From NCBI RefSeq assembly GCF_030348765.1, contig NZ_JAUCEU010000007.1:5925501-5989500 (forward strand): a stretch of DNA of 64,000 nucleotides, in the 5' to 3' direction. The notes beneath the pieces were generated by a model, which was given only the letters and a program-made list of their open reading frames with translations, searched no databases and was not told the origin of the DNA. Shown piece after piece: positions 8,347 through 17,448 of the stretch. This DNA comes from Neobacillus sp. CF12. Lineage in GTDB: Bacteria; Bacillota; Bacilli; Bacillales; Cytobacillaceae. Positions within the stretch are counted from its first letter, which is position 1, and each line of letters opens with the position of its first letter. A program made the translations under genes and the position numbers.

Positions 8347-9226
8347 ATAGTGGCGGGAAAGGAACTACTTTGGGCTTGTATTCAATGACATCGGAGGAAT
8401 AGAGCTTAATGACCAACAGATTTCCAATCGTCCGTGCCTGTATAATGATGGGTTGATTATAGTTATTTTTAAATTCAAAATCGGGACCATACCAACTTAC
8501 CGTAGCATCACGCCCAGGGGGAATGTAAGGAACATGCCTACTGTGCGAGAAACGCTGAACTATTTTTAACCCAGCACTATCTACCGCATTAAATAAGGTT
8601 GAAGATACTTGGCAGATTCCACCACCTATGTCTTCTGCATATTCACCTTTCACAATCACTTTTGCCTTTTCATAGCCTTTCGCAGTTGTTCTCCTGCCCA
8701 CTACGGAATTAAACGAAAATGTTTCACCAGGAAAGACGACATGATTATTAATGGCTTCGACAGCGAGTTGAATATTGGTAGAGCGCTTTTTGTTTCTCGG
8801 ATTAAAAGAAGTAATGTAACGGCCAATTCGAATACTTCTAATATCCGAAAGTAGTTCACTATCGACTTTTGGATAAACGGGATACATGGGAATTTCTATA
8901 GCTGAAGTGAGATTATTGAAAAAATAAGCATAAAAGTTTTCTGTAAATGCTTGTTTATTAATACTGCTCCCAACTTGCTCTGGAATAATATTTTCGTACT
9001 GATCTAACTTTGCATCCTTGGGAGACACGGATAATTGTTTTTCTAATTGTTTTAAAAGTTTATCATACTTTGTTGTATCTAGAATAAAGTAACTTGGATC
9101 ACCTATAGCGTAATCTCCTCTATTAATGATGGAGATAGGTTTCCCATCTTTCGTAATTTGAACCCCAGTTTGTGGTGTAACTTGTTGAAACATCAATAAT
9201 ACTGTAAATACCAATGTATAGCTCAT
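8345..9226 (-). CDS. VanW family protein
   Basis: A 293-residue exported protein. A hydrophobic signal (YTLVFTVLLMFQQ) leads to a peptidoglycan-binding-like region, then the VanW domain (about residues 130-260) with FPGETFSFNSVVGRRT, the GGGICQVSSTLFNA motif and VPYIPPGRDATV. VanW domains occur in cell-wall or sporulation associated proteins; despite the name they are not evidence of vancomycin resistance. Start 9226 is set by GAGGGAGG nine bases upstream, rather than 9259. Confidence 0.85.
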   Translation of the reverse strand: MSYTLVFTVLLMFQQVTPQTGVQITKDGKPISIINRGDYAIGDPSYFILDTTKYDKLLKQLEKQLSVSPKDAKLDQYENIIPEQVGSSINKQAFTENFYAYFFNNLTSAIEIPMYPVYPKVDSELLSDIRSIRIGRYITSFNPRNKKRSTNIQLAVEAINNHVVFPGETFSFNSVVGRRTTAKGYEKAKVIVKGEYAEDIGGGICQVSSTLFNAVDSAGLKIVQRFSHSRHVPYIPPGRDATVSWYGPDFEFKNNYNQPIIIQARTIGNLLVIKLYSSDVIEYKPKVVPFPPL

Positions 9227-9443
9227 AAAATAACCCTCCCTCAGGATAATTTGAGGCAAAATTTGTATTTTTATGTAAGAGAATAACCAAAATAATTTTC
9301 AACAGAAGGTAGTGGTACTTCAAAAAAGTGTCACTCCTTTTTTTTTATTGAAAAAAGTGTTGAAAAATAGTATATAATCAAGTAATAAGACGAATTACGC
9401 AAAGTGCTAGCATATTGCTATATAATTGATAGGAGTGTCTCCC

Positions 9444-9638
9444 TTGGCTGAAAACGGAAGAATACAATTAAATGTACGGATTGCAAAAGAAACCTCAGAT
9501 AAACTAGATGAAATTGTTGAATACTATCAAGAAAACTTAAAATTAGGTCGAGTTTATAAAGGGGATGTTTTAACGGATATCATCGAAAAATCTTATGACC
9601 TGATGAATAAGCAGAAAACAGGAATTAAGAGATATTAG
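9444..9638 (+). CDS. Small ribbon-helix-helix-like protein
   Basis: A 64-residue protein, MAENGRIQLNVRIAKETSDK start, with the order short beta strand (IQLNVRI), helix (KETSDKLDEIVEYYQENL), turn (GRVYKGDVLTDI), helix. This is compatible with a ribbon-helix-helix fold; no precise family is claimed. TTG at 9444 has AGGAGTG 8 bases upstream and is preferred over the TTG at 9426. It precedes the fatty-acid operon by 120 bases, but the latter has its own promoter. Confidence 0.65.
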   Translation: MAENGRIQLNVRIAKETSDKLDEIVEYYQENLKLGRVYKGDVLTDIIEKSYDLMNKQKTGIKRY

Positions 9639-9682
9639 ATTTCCTATGAAAGAAAAATTTGTTAGAATATTTAGAAATAAAT

Positions 9683-9710
9683 TTGAATATTTAATGTTTG
9701 GAGGTATAAT
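9683..9710 (+). promoter_or_regulatory. Sigma-A promoter of the acyl-CoA dehydrogenase operon
   Basis: TTGAAT (9683-9688), 16-base spacer, TATAAT (9705-9710). The palindromic operator at 9722-9741 lies where transcription would begin, so a bound repressor would block initiation or clearance. Confidence 0.75.
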
Positions 9711-9721
9711 AATAGTTGTGG

Positions 9722-9741
9722 CATACCAACTGGTTAGTATG
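9722..9741 (+). promoter_or_regulatory. Palindromic operator (likely TetR target), site 1
   Basis: CATACCAACTGGTTAGTATG is a 20-base near-perfect inverted repeat (one mismatched pair) of the form CATACyAACnnGTTrGTATG. A matching site lies at 14180-14199 before the phosphotransferase gene. Both units encode acyl-CoA metabolism and flank a tetR gene, which suggests one repressor binding both sites. Confidence 0.7.
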
Positions 9742-9758
9742 TGGGAAGGGGTAGAGTA

Positions 9759-10967
9759 ATGGATTTTTTATATTCTGCTAAAGTGAAAGAGTTACAGTCA
9801 AAGCTGACAAACTTCATGGAGGAGCATGTATATCCCAATGAAAAAGTGTATGAGCGGCAATTAAACGAACAAGAAAATAGGTGGAATGCTGTCCCTCAGG
9901 TAATGGAAGATTTAAAAGAAAAAGCAAAAGCTGCTGGTCTCTGGAACTTATTTCTCCCAGAAAGTGAATATGGAGCAGGGTTAACAAATTTGGAATATGC
10001 ACCGCTTTGCGAAATAATGGGACGCTCCATGATCGGACCAGAAGTATTTAACTGCAGTGCACCAGATACTGGCAACATGGAGGTAATTGTTCGCTATGGA
10101 ACTGAAGAACACAAGGAAAAGTGGTTAAAACCATTATTAGCAGGAGAAATTCGGTCTTGTTTTTCCATGACAGAACCTGCAGTTGCTTCTTCTGATGCGA
10201 CAAATATCGAGGCAAGCATTGTTAGAGACGGTGAAGATTACGTGATTAATGGACGTAAGTGGTGGTCTTCTGGTGCAGGTGATCCAAGATGTAAAATAGC
10301 GATTGTAATGGGTAAAACCGATTTTAATGCCAATCGTCATGAACAGCAATCGATGATTCTTGTACCTCTTGATGCACCGGGTGTGACGATTGAAAGGATG
10401 CTGCCTGTTTTCGGCTATGATCATGCCCCTCATGGACATGCTGAAATTTCCTATGAAAATGTTCGCGTTCCCGGAGAAAATATTTTGTGGGGAGAAGGAA
10501 AAGGATTTGCGATTGCGCAGGGGCGATTAGGACCAGGCCGAATTCATCACTGTATGAGGTTAATTGGTGCTGCTGAACGAGCGCTTGAACTTTTATGTAA
10601 GCGCGTTCAAGAACGTGAGGCATTTGGCAGACCACTTTCAAGTCAAGGGGTTATTAAAGAGTGGATAGCCGATTCTAGGATTGAGATTGAACAAGCAAGG
10701 CTATTGACATTAAAAGCTGCATTTATGATGGATACAGTCGGAAACAAAGAGGCTAAAACTGAGATTGCAATGATAAAGGTGGTTGCACCTAACATGGCAT
10801 TGCGTGTCATTGACAGAGCGATTCAAGCGTTTGGTGGTGCTGGGGTATCAGATGATTTTCCACTCGCAGCGATGTGGGCAAATTCAAGAACACTACGTCT
10901 AGCAGACGGACCAGATGAAGTTCACCGCGCTCAAATTGCAAAGCTTGAATTAAGAAAATATCAATAA
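9759..10967 (+). CDS. Acyl-CoA dehydrogenase (ACAD10/11-like)
   Basis: FAD enzyme introducing the trans-2 double bond in acyl-CoA, first step of beta-oxidation. The fold runs N-terminal helical (1-130), middle beta ([17 protein letters not shown], about 135-160) and C-terminal helical domain. The tail [15 protein letters not shown] and [13 protein letters not shown] match the ACAD10/11 subgroup, which works with a linked phosphotransferase; that partner gene is at 14242. Start 9759 has AAGGGG about 10 bases upstream; GTG 9741 overlaps the operator. First gene of the operator-controlled transcript. Confidence 0.9.
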   Translation: MDFLYSAKVKELQSKLTNFMEEHVYPNEKVYERQLNEQENRWNAVPQVMEDLKEKAKAAGLWNLFLPESEYGAGLTNLEYAPLCEIMGRSMIGPEVFNCSAPDTGNMEVIVRYGTEEHKEKWLKPLLAGEIRSCFSMTEPAVASSDATNIEASIVRDGEDYVINGRKWWSSGAGDPRCKIAIVMGKTDFNANRHEQQSMILVPLDAPGVTIERMLPVFGYDHAPHGHAEISYENVRVPGENILWGEGKGFAIAQGRLGPGRIHHCMRLIGAAERALELLCKRVQEREAFGRPLSSQGVIKEWIADSRIEIEQARLLTLKAAFMMDTVGNKEAKTEIAMIKVVAPNMALRVIDRAIQAFGGAGVSDDFPLAAMWANSRTLRLADGPDEVHRAQIAKLELRKYQ

Positions 10968-11076
10968 ATCAAACAAATTTTTAAAAGCTTTCGATATTCT
11001 AGCGAAGGTATTACAAGATTGCTGTCGAAAGAAGTGGTGATAGATAGAGAGATTAGCAGAGAGGCAGTGAAGGACT

Positions 11077-11829
11077 ATGAATTTGAATGAAAAAATTGCC
11101 ATTGTTACCGGCGCGGGGTCTGGTATTGGACGTTCTACAGCGATTCGCTTTGTGAAGGAAGGTGCTAAGGTGGCCGTTGCGGATGTGGATTCCGTTAGCG
11201 GAGAAGAAACCGTCAGCATGATTCGAGAATCAGGTGGTGAGGCAATTTTTATCAGAACAGATGTGAAGGACGCAATCCAGGTAAAAGAACTAATCAACAC
11301 CACCACTACTACGTTTGGCGGCCTGCATATATTGGTCAACAATGCAGGAATTGGACATTCTGAGGTTAGAAGTGTAGATCTTTCGGAAGACGAATGGGAT
11401 CATGTGATCGATATCAATTTAAAGGGTGTTTTCCTCGGAATAAAGTATGCTATTCCTGAAATGAAAAAATCAGGCGGCGGCGTGATTATAAATACTTCAA
11501 GTTTATTAGGCTTAAAAGGTAAAAAATATCAAGCTGCGTATAATGCCTCAAAAGCAGGAGTAGTCCTGTTAACACAAAATGCCGCACTTGAATATGGCAA
11601 GTATAATATTCGTGTGAACGCCATAGCTCCAGGTGTTATTGATACAAAGATTATTGATGTCTGGAAGCAAGATGAACGGAGATGGCCATTTATATCGAAG
11701 GCGAATGCACTAGGTAGAATTGGAACTCCAGATGAAGTGGCAAACGCCATTCTTTTCCTTGCTTCAGAAGAAGCATCATTTATTACTGGAACAACGCTAT
11801 CTGTTGATGGCGGTGGACTTACTTTTTAG
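11077..11829 (+). CDS. SDR family oxidoreductase
   Basis: A 250-residue classical short-chain dehydrogenase. TGAGSGIG (residues 11-18) binds the dinucleotide, NNAG follows near 87, the catalytic Ser is in NTSSLLG and the YxxxK pair is in YNASK. C-terminal ITGTTLSVDGGG is typical. The Asp in VADVDS after the second strand suggests NAD preference. Likely acts as a 3-hydroxyacyl-CoA dehydrogenase in the surrounding fatty-acid pathway, but substrate is inferred from context only. It lies 109 bases after the acyl-CoA dehydrogenase. Confidence 0.85.
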   Translation: MNLNEKIAIVTGAGSGIGRSTAIRFVKEGAKVAVADVDSVSGEETVSMIRESGGEAIFIRTDVKDAIQVKELINTTTTTFGGLHILVNNAGIGHSEVRSVDLSEDEWDHVIDINLKGVFLGIKYAIPEMKKSGGGVIINTSSLLGLKGKKYQAAYNASKAGVVLLTQNAALEYGKYNIRVNAIAPGVIDTKIIDVWKQDERRWPFISKANALGRIGTPDEVANAILFLASEEASFITGTTLSVDGGGLTF

Positions 11830-11856
11830 AAAATCATCTATTTTGGAGGGAATTCA

Positions 11857-13470
11857 ATGGCTGAAAGAAAAAAAGGAATGGTTCAATACCCAGACTCTAT
11901 TTCATCAACAATCGCAAATCCTGAAAAAAGTCTAGTAGAAATATTACAAGAGACTACTGAAAAATATCCTACAAATAATGCACTATCCTTCTTTGGCAGA
12001 AAAATCACCTACCAGCAACTACTAGGACTTTCTCAAGGATTTACTTCTGCACTTCAGCAAAATCAAGTTCAAAAGGGAGACCGTGTGGCACTTATGCTTC
12101 CGAATTGCCCGCAATATGTCATTTCCTATTATGGTGTTTTAAGTGCTGGAGCGATTGTGACGCAAGTAAACCCTATGAGTGTTGAGCGAGAGCTTGAATA
12201 TATTCTTAATGATTCTGGTGCCGAAACGATTGTTGTTATGGATGCGTTTTATCCTAGGGTAAAGAGCGTGCAGTCTCGAACTAACTTGAAAAATATCATT
12301 GTGGTAAGTCTGCAGCCAGCTAGTAAAGATTTCACTCCAGATCGCAGTTTTGAAAATTTCTTAACGGAAGGTAATGGCAAAGTAACAGCTGTGGAAATTG
12401 AACTTGAGCATGACATTGCAGTTTTACAATATACCGGTGGCACAACTGGAAGATCTAAGGGAGCTATGTTGACACATCGAAATGTCGTGGCGAACGTTCT
12501 TCAATCTTATGAATTTTTCAAACATGAGTTTGAATTCGGAAAAGAACGATGTCTAACCGTTATTCCCCTTTTTCATGTATTTGGTATGACTGCCTGCATG
12601 AACTTAACCATTTTTTCAGGTGGCGAATCAATCTTGTTGCCACGATTTGATTTAGAGGAAGTATTAAATACAATCAAACATGAACAGCCGACTACCTTCC
12701 CAGGAGTTCCAACCATGTATGTAGCGATTACCAATCATCCAAAGGCTGAAGAGTACGGTATTAATAGTATTAAAACTTGCAATAGCGGGAGCGCACCTAT
12801 GCCAGTAGAACTTCTCCGCGAGTTTGAAAGAAAAACAGGGGCAAAGATTTTGGAAGGATACGGACTTTCTGAAGCTTCTCCAACCACACATTGTAACCCT
12901 CCGTTTGCGCAGCGCAAGCCAGGAAGTGTAGGTATTGGCATGCCATCTACAGAATACAAGATTGTAGATGTGGCAAGTGGTTTGGAAGAAGTTCCCGTTG
13001 GAGAGCTCGGTGAAGTCATCATTAAAGGTCCTCAAATTATGAAGGGATATTGGAACATGCCAGAAGAAACAGCCAATACTTTGAGAGATGGCTGGCTTTA
13101 TACGGGCGATATTGCAAAAGTAGATGAAGATGGCTATCTATATATTGTTGACCGCAAAAAGGATCTAATTATTGCAAGCGGTTTCAATATTTATCCACGT
13201 GATATTGAAGAAGTGTTATATGAACACCCTGCTGTCCAAGAAGCAGTTGTTATTGGTGTTCCGGATACTTACCGTGGTGAAGATGTTAAGGCTTTTGTCG
13301 TCTTAAAAGCAGAGCAAACGGTAACTGAAGAGGAAATCATTCAGTATTGCAAGCAAAATATGGCAGCATATAAGGTGCCGCGAAACGTTGAGTTTCGTGA
13401 TCAATTGCCAAAAACACAGGTTGGTAAAATTCTCCGCCGTGCCTTAAGAGAGGAAGCGGTTAAAAAATAA
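11857..13470 (+). CDS. Long-chain fatty acid-CoA ligase
   Basis: A 537-residue AMP-forming acyl-CoA synthetase that activates fatty acids with ATP and CoA. The signature YTGGTTGRSKGAM marks the P-loop, GYGLSEASPTTH the A5 region, DGWLYTGDIAKVDEDGYLYIVDRKKDLI the A7/A8 hinge, and PKTQVGKILRR the catalytic Lys near the C terminus, all intact. TTGGAGGG lies 7 bases before ATG 11857. It is co-directional and 27 bases after the SDR gene, so it is part of the same operon. Confidence 0.92.
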   Translation: MAERKKGMVQYPDSISSTIANPEKSLVEILQETTEKYPTNNALSFFGRKITYQQLLGLSQGFTSALQQNQVQKGDRVALMLPNCPQYVISYYGVLSAGAIVTQVNPMSVERELEYILNDSGAETIVVMDAFYPRVKSVQSRTNLKNIIVVSLQPASKDFTPDRSFENFLTEGNGKVTAVEIELEHDIAVLQYTGGTTGRSKGAMLTHRNVVANVLQSYEFFKHEFEFGKERCLTVIPLFHVFGMTACMNLTIFSGGESILLPRFDLEEVLNTIKHEQPTTFPGVPTMYVAITNHPKAEEYGINSIKTCNSGSAPMPVELLREFERKTGAKILEGYGLSEASPTTHCNPPFAQRKPGSVGIGMPSTEYKIVDVASGLEEVPVGELGEVIIKGPQIMKGYWNMPEETANTLRDGWLYTGDIAKVDEDGYLYIVDRKKDLIIASGFNIYPRDIEEVLYEHPAVQEAVVIGVPDTYRGEDVKAFVVLKAEQTVTEEEIIQYCKQNMAAYKVPRNVEFRDQLPKTQVGKILRRALREEAVKK

Positions 13471-13502
13471 GAAGAATAGGAGCTTTACGCAGATTGTCCG
13501 TG

Positions 13503-13530
13503 TTTGAAGCGAAAAAGAATATGGTATAAT
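13503..13530 (+). promoter_or_regulatory. Sigma-A promoter of the tetR gene
   Basis: TTTGAA (13503-13508), 16-base spacer, TATAAT (13525-13530), about 38 bases before the GTG start. It carries no copy of the CATAC..GTATG palindrome. Confidence 0.6.
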
Positions 13531-13567
13531 TTCACTAGACATATTACAGATTGCGAGGACATAAGCG

Positions 13568-14131
13568 GTGAAAGATAAAATAACTGAGCATAGTATCCGG
13601 TTGTTTGAGAAAAAGGGTTTTAAGGAAACATCCATTCAGGACATCGTCGATTCGATTGGTGTTACAAAAGGGACCTTTTACTATTATTTTTCTAGTAAGG
13701 AAGAACTCTTAATGGACATTCATCTTGGATATATTAATTACTTACTTGATAAACAAAGGGGAATTTTGGAAGACAACAAAAAATGCAAAGAAAAGCTATT
13801 CGAGATTGTTTATATGCTGATTAGCAATATAAAAATACAAGGTTCCGCTGCAAAAATCTTCTTTAGGGAAATGAAAAACCTAAATGAAGAAAGACTTGCC
13901 TTAATCGTCCCAAAGCGAGATGAATTCCGGCTGAATGTCGAGAAACTTCTAAATGATGGGATTAAAAACGGAGAGTTTCGAGCGGACTTAAATGCACATA
14001 TCGTTACCTTTGGTATTCTGGGAGCATCCAATTGGAGCTATCAATGGTTTAATCCAGCCGGAGCCTCTACGGAAAGAGAAGTAGCAGAGATTTTTGTTGA
14101 GATGATTTTAGAGGGAATTCAAGCAAATTAA
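13568..14131 (+). CDS. TetR family transcriptional regulator
   Basis: A 187-residue repressor with an N-terminal TetR helix-turn-helix (FKETSIQDIVDSIGVTKGTFYYYF then SSKEELL, about residues 18-55) and an all-helical ligand domain. It sits between two fatty-acid transcription units, so it probably senses an acyl-CoA and represses them through the shared palindromes; this is inferred. It is not obviously the FadR of B. subtilis, since the known FadR box (TGAATGA..TCATTCA) differs from the palindromes here. GTG start with GAGG upstream. Confidence 0.85.
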   Translation: MKDKITEHSIRLFEKKGFKETSIQDIVDSIGVTKGTFYYYFSSKEELLMDIHLGYINYLLDKQRGILEDNKKCKEKLFEIVYMLISNIKIQGSAAKIFFREMKNLNEERLALIVPKRDEFRLNVEKLLNDGIKNGEFRADLNAHIVTFGILGASNWSYQWFNPAGASTEREVAEIFVEMILEGIQAN

Positions 14132-14138
14132 TAATTAT

Positions 14139-14170
14139 AGAGGGTTTTGTGTGGAAACTAAACCCTCTTA
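14139..14170 (+). terminator. Intrinsic terminator after tetR
   Basis: AGAGGGTTT/AAACCCTCT stem with 12-base loop followed by TATT. Confidence 0.65.
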
Positions 14171-14179
14171 TTGCCTTCG

Positions 14180-14199
14180 TATACTATCCGGTTGGTATG
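14180..14199 (+). promoter_or_regulatory. Palindromic operator (likely TetR target), site 2
   Basis: TATACTATCCGGTTGGTATG is an imperfect inverted repeat whose right arm GGTTGGTATG mirrors the left arm of site 1 (CATACCAAC). It overlaps the probable promoter of the phosphotransferase operon; a possible -35 TTGCCT is at 14171. Confidence 0.6.
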
Positions 14200-14241
14200 T
14201 AATTAGAAGACAGAAACTTTAGAATTGTAGGGAGGGACATT

Positions 14242-15315
14242 ATGCCTAATCAGATGAGTAAAGATACGATTCCGGTTCGTAAAGGGGAAGAATTGAATTT
14301 AGCTGTCTTGGATCAATTTTTACGCGAACATTTAGAAAATCTTCCAAATAGCCCTCTTGAACTTCTGCAATTTTCCGCAGGGCACTCTAATTTAACATAT
14401 CAAATTAAAGTGGGCGAATGGGAAGCCGTTTTACGACGTCCGCCACTAGGACCTGTTGCTCCGAAAGCACATGATATGGAAAGAGAATATAAAATTATCT
14501 CTGAGCTTCATCCTGTCTTTTCAGTCACACCGAAGCCAATCCTGTTTTCCAATCAAGAGGAAATTGTCGGAAGTCCTTTTTTCATCATGGAACGTAAAAA
14601 CGGTGTTGTCATTGATACAACCTTTCCAGAGGAAATAACTGTAACGAAAGAAATTTGTCAACAGCTATCAGAAGTGATGGTCAATACATTAGTGGAACTG
14701 CATGCAATAAATTATAAAGAGACAGGACTTGGAGCGATTAGCAAGCCGGAAGGTTTTACAGAAAGGCAGGTTCACAGCTGGATTGGACGTTATGAACGGG
14801 CAAAAACGGATGAAATTGGTGGTGTTGATTCTCTTAAAAAATGGCTTGCTGCCAATATTCCGGTTCAACAAAATGCTGCTGTCATTCACTATGACTTCAA
14901 GTTTAATAATGCGATGTTTAATGAAAGCTTAACCCAAATGGTGGGACTTTTTGATTGGGAAATGGCAACAGTAGGTGATCCGCTTGCAGACCTTGGAGTT
15001 GCCATGAGCTATTGGAATCAACCGGATGACCCAGATGATTTAAAGAGAGGAGCAGGAAATGCTCCAGTAACGGTAAATGAAGGATTTTTTACTAGGAAAC
15101 AATTTATTGAACTTTATGCAAAGATGAGCGGTCGGGACGTTACAAATATGAACTTCTATTTGACCTTTGCCTACTTTAAATTAGCTGTCATCTGTCAACA
15201 AATTTACTACCGTTTTAAAAAGGGGCAAACCAATGATCCCCGCTTTGCTAACTTTAATTATAAGGTGAAGACGTTAATTGAACATGCAGCAACGGTTGCT
15301 TCTGGGGAATTGTAA
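14242..15315 (+). CDS. Aminoglycoside phosphotransferase-fold kinase (ACAD10 N-domain-like)
   Basis: A 357-residue APH-fold protein with FSAGHSNLTYQI (nucleotide loop), the catalytic HYDFKFNN and metal-binding LFDWEMATVGDPLADL. This subgroup corresponds to the kinase part of eukaryotic ACAD10/11 proteins, which phosphorylate 4-hydroxyacyl-CoA so that the partner dehydrogenase can process it. The ACAD10/11-like dehydrogenase at 9759 supports such a role here. It is not expected to be an antibiotic resistance gene. GGGAGGG precedes ATG 14242. First gene of a three-gene operon. Confidence 0.85.
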   Translation: MPNQMSKDTIPVRKGEELNLAVLDQFLREHLENLPNSPLELLQFSAGHSNLTYQIKVGEWEAVLRRPPLGPVAPKAHDMEREYKIISELHPVFSVTPKPILFSNQEEIVGSPFFIMERKNGVVIDTTFPEEITVTKEICQQLSEVMVNTLVELHAINYKETGLGAISKPEGFTERQVHSWIGRYERAKTDEIGGVDSLKKWLAANIPVQQNAAVIHYDFKFNNAMFNESLTQMVGLFDWEMATVGDPLADLGVAMSYWNQPDDPDDLKRGAGNAPVTVNEGFFTRKQFIELYAKMSGRDVTNMNFYLTFAYFKLAVICQQIYYRFKKGQTNDPRFANFNYKVKTLIEHAATVASGEL

Positions 15316-15345
15316 TAAATATTAAGTGTAGGGAGGAAGATTTTA

Positions 15346-16125
15346 TTGAATAATAATGATTTATTAGTAGAAAAGTTGGGTCCTGTTTTGGCATTAACCT
15401 TGAACCGTCCAGAGAGCCTAAATGCATTTAGTCCTGATATGATTCTCGGATTAAAGAACGCACTGAGTGAAGCGAAAAATGACTCTGATATTCAGGTGAT
15501 TGTTTTATCAGGGGCTGGTCGCGCCTTTAGTGCAGGCGGAGATGTAAAAACCATGGGTCAGGCAGACGGGAATCAGGTTTATGAACATATTGGAAAATTG
15601 AATGAATTGGTTTTACAGATGAAAGATTTAGAAAAGCCGATTATCGCTGCGGTTCATGGTTTTGCTGCTGGCGCAGGTTTCAATTTAGCGTTAGCTTGTG
15701 ATGTTATTGTCGCAGCTGAGGATAGTAAGTTTGCTCTTAGTTTCTCAAAAGTAGGTCTCGTTTCTGATGGTGGAGGATCCTATTTCTTGCCTAAGTTAAT
15801 TGGACCGCACTTAGCAAAGCAGTTCTTCTTTAGCGCAGAACCGATTCCTGCAAAACGTCTCTATCAATTAGGCGTCATAAATGCATTGTTCACATCAGAG
15901 AGGTTACAAGAAGAAACAACGAAACTAGCATTAAGTTTAGCCCAGGGACCTGGAAAAGCATTTGGAAAACAAAAGAAATTAATTGAACATTCATTTAACT
16001 CAACACTAGAAGAAATACTGGAAGAAGAAAGGCTCACACAAGTGTTAATGGTTCAAACGGAAGATCACAAAGAAGGCGTCGCTGCCTTTAAGGAAAAAAG
16101 AAAACCGGTGTATCGAGGCAAATAG
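15346..16125 (+). CDS. Enoyl-CoA hydratase/isomerase family protein
   Basis: A 259-residue crotonase-fold enzyme. SGAGRAFSAGGDVKTM forms the oxyanion hole and CoA-binding segment; GFAAGAGFNLALACD supplies the second oxyanion residue. Residues at the usual catalytic Glu positions are SKVGLVSDGGGSY: Asp in place of the second Glu, as in isomerase-like (PaaG type) members. It probably hydrates or isomerises enoyl-CoA in the local pathway. TTG start 15346 with GGAGGAAG 8 bases upstream. Confidence 0.87.
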   Translation: MNNNDLLVEKLGPVLALTLNRPESLNAFSPDMILGLKNALSEAKNDSDIQVIVLSGAGRAFSAGGDVKTMGQADGNQVYEHIGKLNELVLQMKDLEKPIIAAVHGFAAGAGFNLALACDVIVAAEDSKFALSFSKVGLVSDGGGSYFLPKLIGPHLAKQFFFSAEPIPAKRLYQLGVINALFTSERLQEETTKLALSLAQGPGKAFGKQKKLIEHSFNSTLEEILEEERLTQVLMVQTEDHKEGVAAFKEKRKPVYRGK

Positions 16126-16140
16126 AAAGGGAGTTTTATT

Positions 16141-17115
16141 ATGAAAGCTATTCAATTAAAGGAATATGGCGGACCTGAAGTATTAGAGATTGTTGAGATT
16201 GATAGACCAATTCCAACAGGTCGAGAAGTACTTATCGAAATAAAGGCAATTGGCGTTAATTATGCGGATACAGCACGAAGAGAAGGACAATATGTTGTAA
16301 AAACACCACTTCCGTTTATTCCAGGAGCTGAAATTGCAGGCGTAATTGCTGCGGTGGGAGAAAAGGTAACCACTGTTAAGCCGGGAATGAGAGTTGTTAC
16401 CTTAATTGAATCAGGTGGATATGCTGAATTTGCTCTTGCTGATGAGCGCTCGCTAATTCCGCTTCCAGAGCAATTAGACTTTCAAAATGCAGTTGCCTTA
16501 CCACTCCAAGGATTAAGTGCCTACCATGTGTTAAAAACGATGGGGCGTTTGGAGAAGGGGGAAACGGTTCTAGTCCATGCAGCGGCAGGTGGTGTTGGAA
16601 CTCTGTCTGTTCAATTGGCAAAGTTGTTTGGTGCGGGGAAAATCATAGCAACAGCAAGTTCTTCTGAAAAGTTAGAACTAGCACGTCAAATGGGGGCAGA
16701 TGTTCTTGTAAACTATACGGAACCAAACTGGGTAGAGCAGGTACTTGAAGCAACTGGAGGAAAAGGGGTTGATGTTGCTCTCGAAATGGTTGGAGGCGAT
16801 GTTTTTAATAAAACATTAAAATGTCTAGCCACCTTTGGGCGCCTGGTTGTATTCGGAGCAGCAAGCGGAGAACAGAGCAGAATGTATCCATCTTCACTAA
16901 TGGCTCGAAATCAGTCGGTTATTGGCTTTTTCCTGCCACAGATTATGAGGAAACCGGAGTTACTCCAAACTAGTTTAGTAGAGTTGCTAAGTTATCTAGG
17001 TGAAGGCAGGCTGAAGTTGACCATTGGCGGTGTATTCCCGCTCGAAGAAGCAGCAAATGTTCATCGATTACTACAATCTAGAAAGAGTACAGGAAAGCTG
17101 ATATTAGAACCTTAA
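16141..17115 (+). CDS. Zinc-independent quinone oxidoreductase (MDR family)
   Basis: A 324-residue medium-chain reductase. The N-terminal GroES-like domain (MKAIQLKEYGGPEVLEI) lacks the Cys zinc ligands, and the Rossmann motif HAAAGGVGTLSVQLAKLFGA (about residues 142-161) binds NADPH, as in QOR-type enzymes. It may reduce quinones or enoyl compounds; its role in the acyl-CoA operon is unknown. It begins 15 bases after the enoyl-CoA hydratase stop with AAAGGGAG upstream, and is the last gene before a terminator. Confidence 0.88.
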   Translation: MKAIQLKEYGGPEVLEIVEIDRPIPTGREVLIEIKAIGVNYADTARREGQYVVKTPLPFIPGAEIAGVIAAVGEKVTTVKPGMRVVTLIESGGYAEFALADERSLIPLPEQLDFQNAVALPLQGLSAYHVLKTMGRLEKGETVLVHAAAGGVGTLSVQLAKLFGAGKIIATASSSEKLELARQMGADVLVNYTEPNWVEQVLEATGGKGVDVALEMVGGDVFNKTLKCLATFGRLVVFGAASGEQSRMYPSSLMARNQSVIGFFLPQIMRKPELLQTSLVELLSYLGEGRLKLTIGGVFPLEEAANVHRLLQSRKSTGKLILEP

Positions 17116-17185
17116 AAGTTGGGAGTTATGGAAATCTTCCAAATGGTTCCGTTATGGGTGCATTTTTATTAATAGCCACAGGATG

Positions 17186-17219
17186 GACGTATGAATTGTC
17201 ATACGTCTTTTTCTTTATT
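17186..17219 (+). terminator. Intrinsic terminator of the phosphotransferase operon
   Basis: GACGTATGA/TCATACGTC with ATTG loop followed by TTTTTCTTT. Confidence 0.85.
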
Positions 17220-17225
17220 TATCAA

Positions 17226-17448
17226 GGTCAGGTCAGCACCTGAGCTGAGCTGATAGATAGACGGAAGAATTCCGCTTAATTAGTTAATATCATTAAAAAA
17301 GTCTTAAATAGACGGAGTGATTCCGCCTATTGACTCTAAAAATTCAAAAATAAGAGGTTTTTTTTTGAATAAGCGGAAAACCTCCGCTTATATAACCCGA
17401 AGCGAGCACCATTTTGCATATAACCGGAAATTCTCCGCTTATTTTACT
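17226..17448. repeat. Palindromic repeat block A (four units)
   Basis: Four units of the form tArgCGGAnnnnnTCCGCyTAt lie at about 17258-17281, 17307-17331, 17368-17393 and 17419-17444. Each can form a short hairpin on either strand. The flank GTCAGCACC..GAGCTGA before unit 1 and the spacer CGAAGCGAGCACCATTTTGCA between units 3 and 4 recur in block B, so the whole block, not just the unit, is repeated. The rest of the intergenic region to 17606 shows nothing else clear. Confidence 0.85.

Noticed and set aside
8345..9226. Vancomycin resistance through VanW
   Set aside because: VanW-domain proteins are common in spore formers and no vanHAX genes are present.
14242..15315. Aminoglycoside resistance kinase
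   Set aside because: Sequence subgroup and the acyl-CoA gene context fit the ACAD10/11-type kinase.
17226..17448. Possible CRISPR array made of the repeated palindromes
   Set aside because: Units vary in sequence, spacers are of unequal length and recur between blocks, and no cas gene is present.
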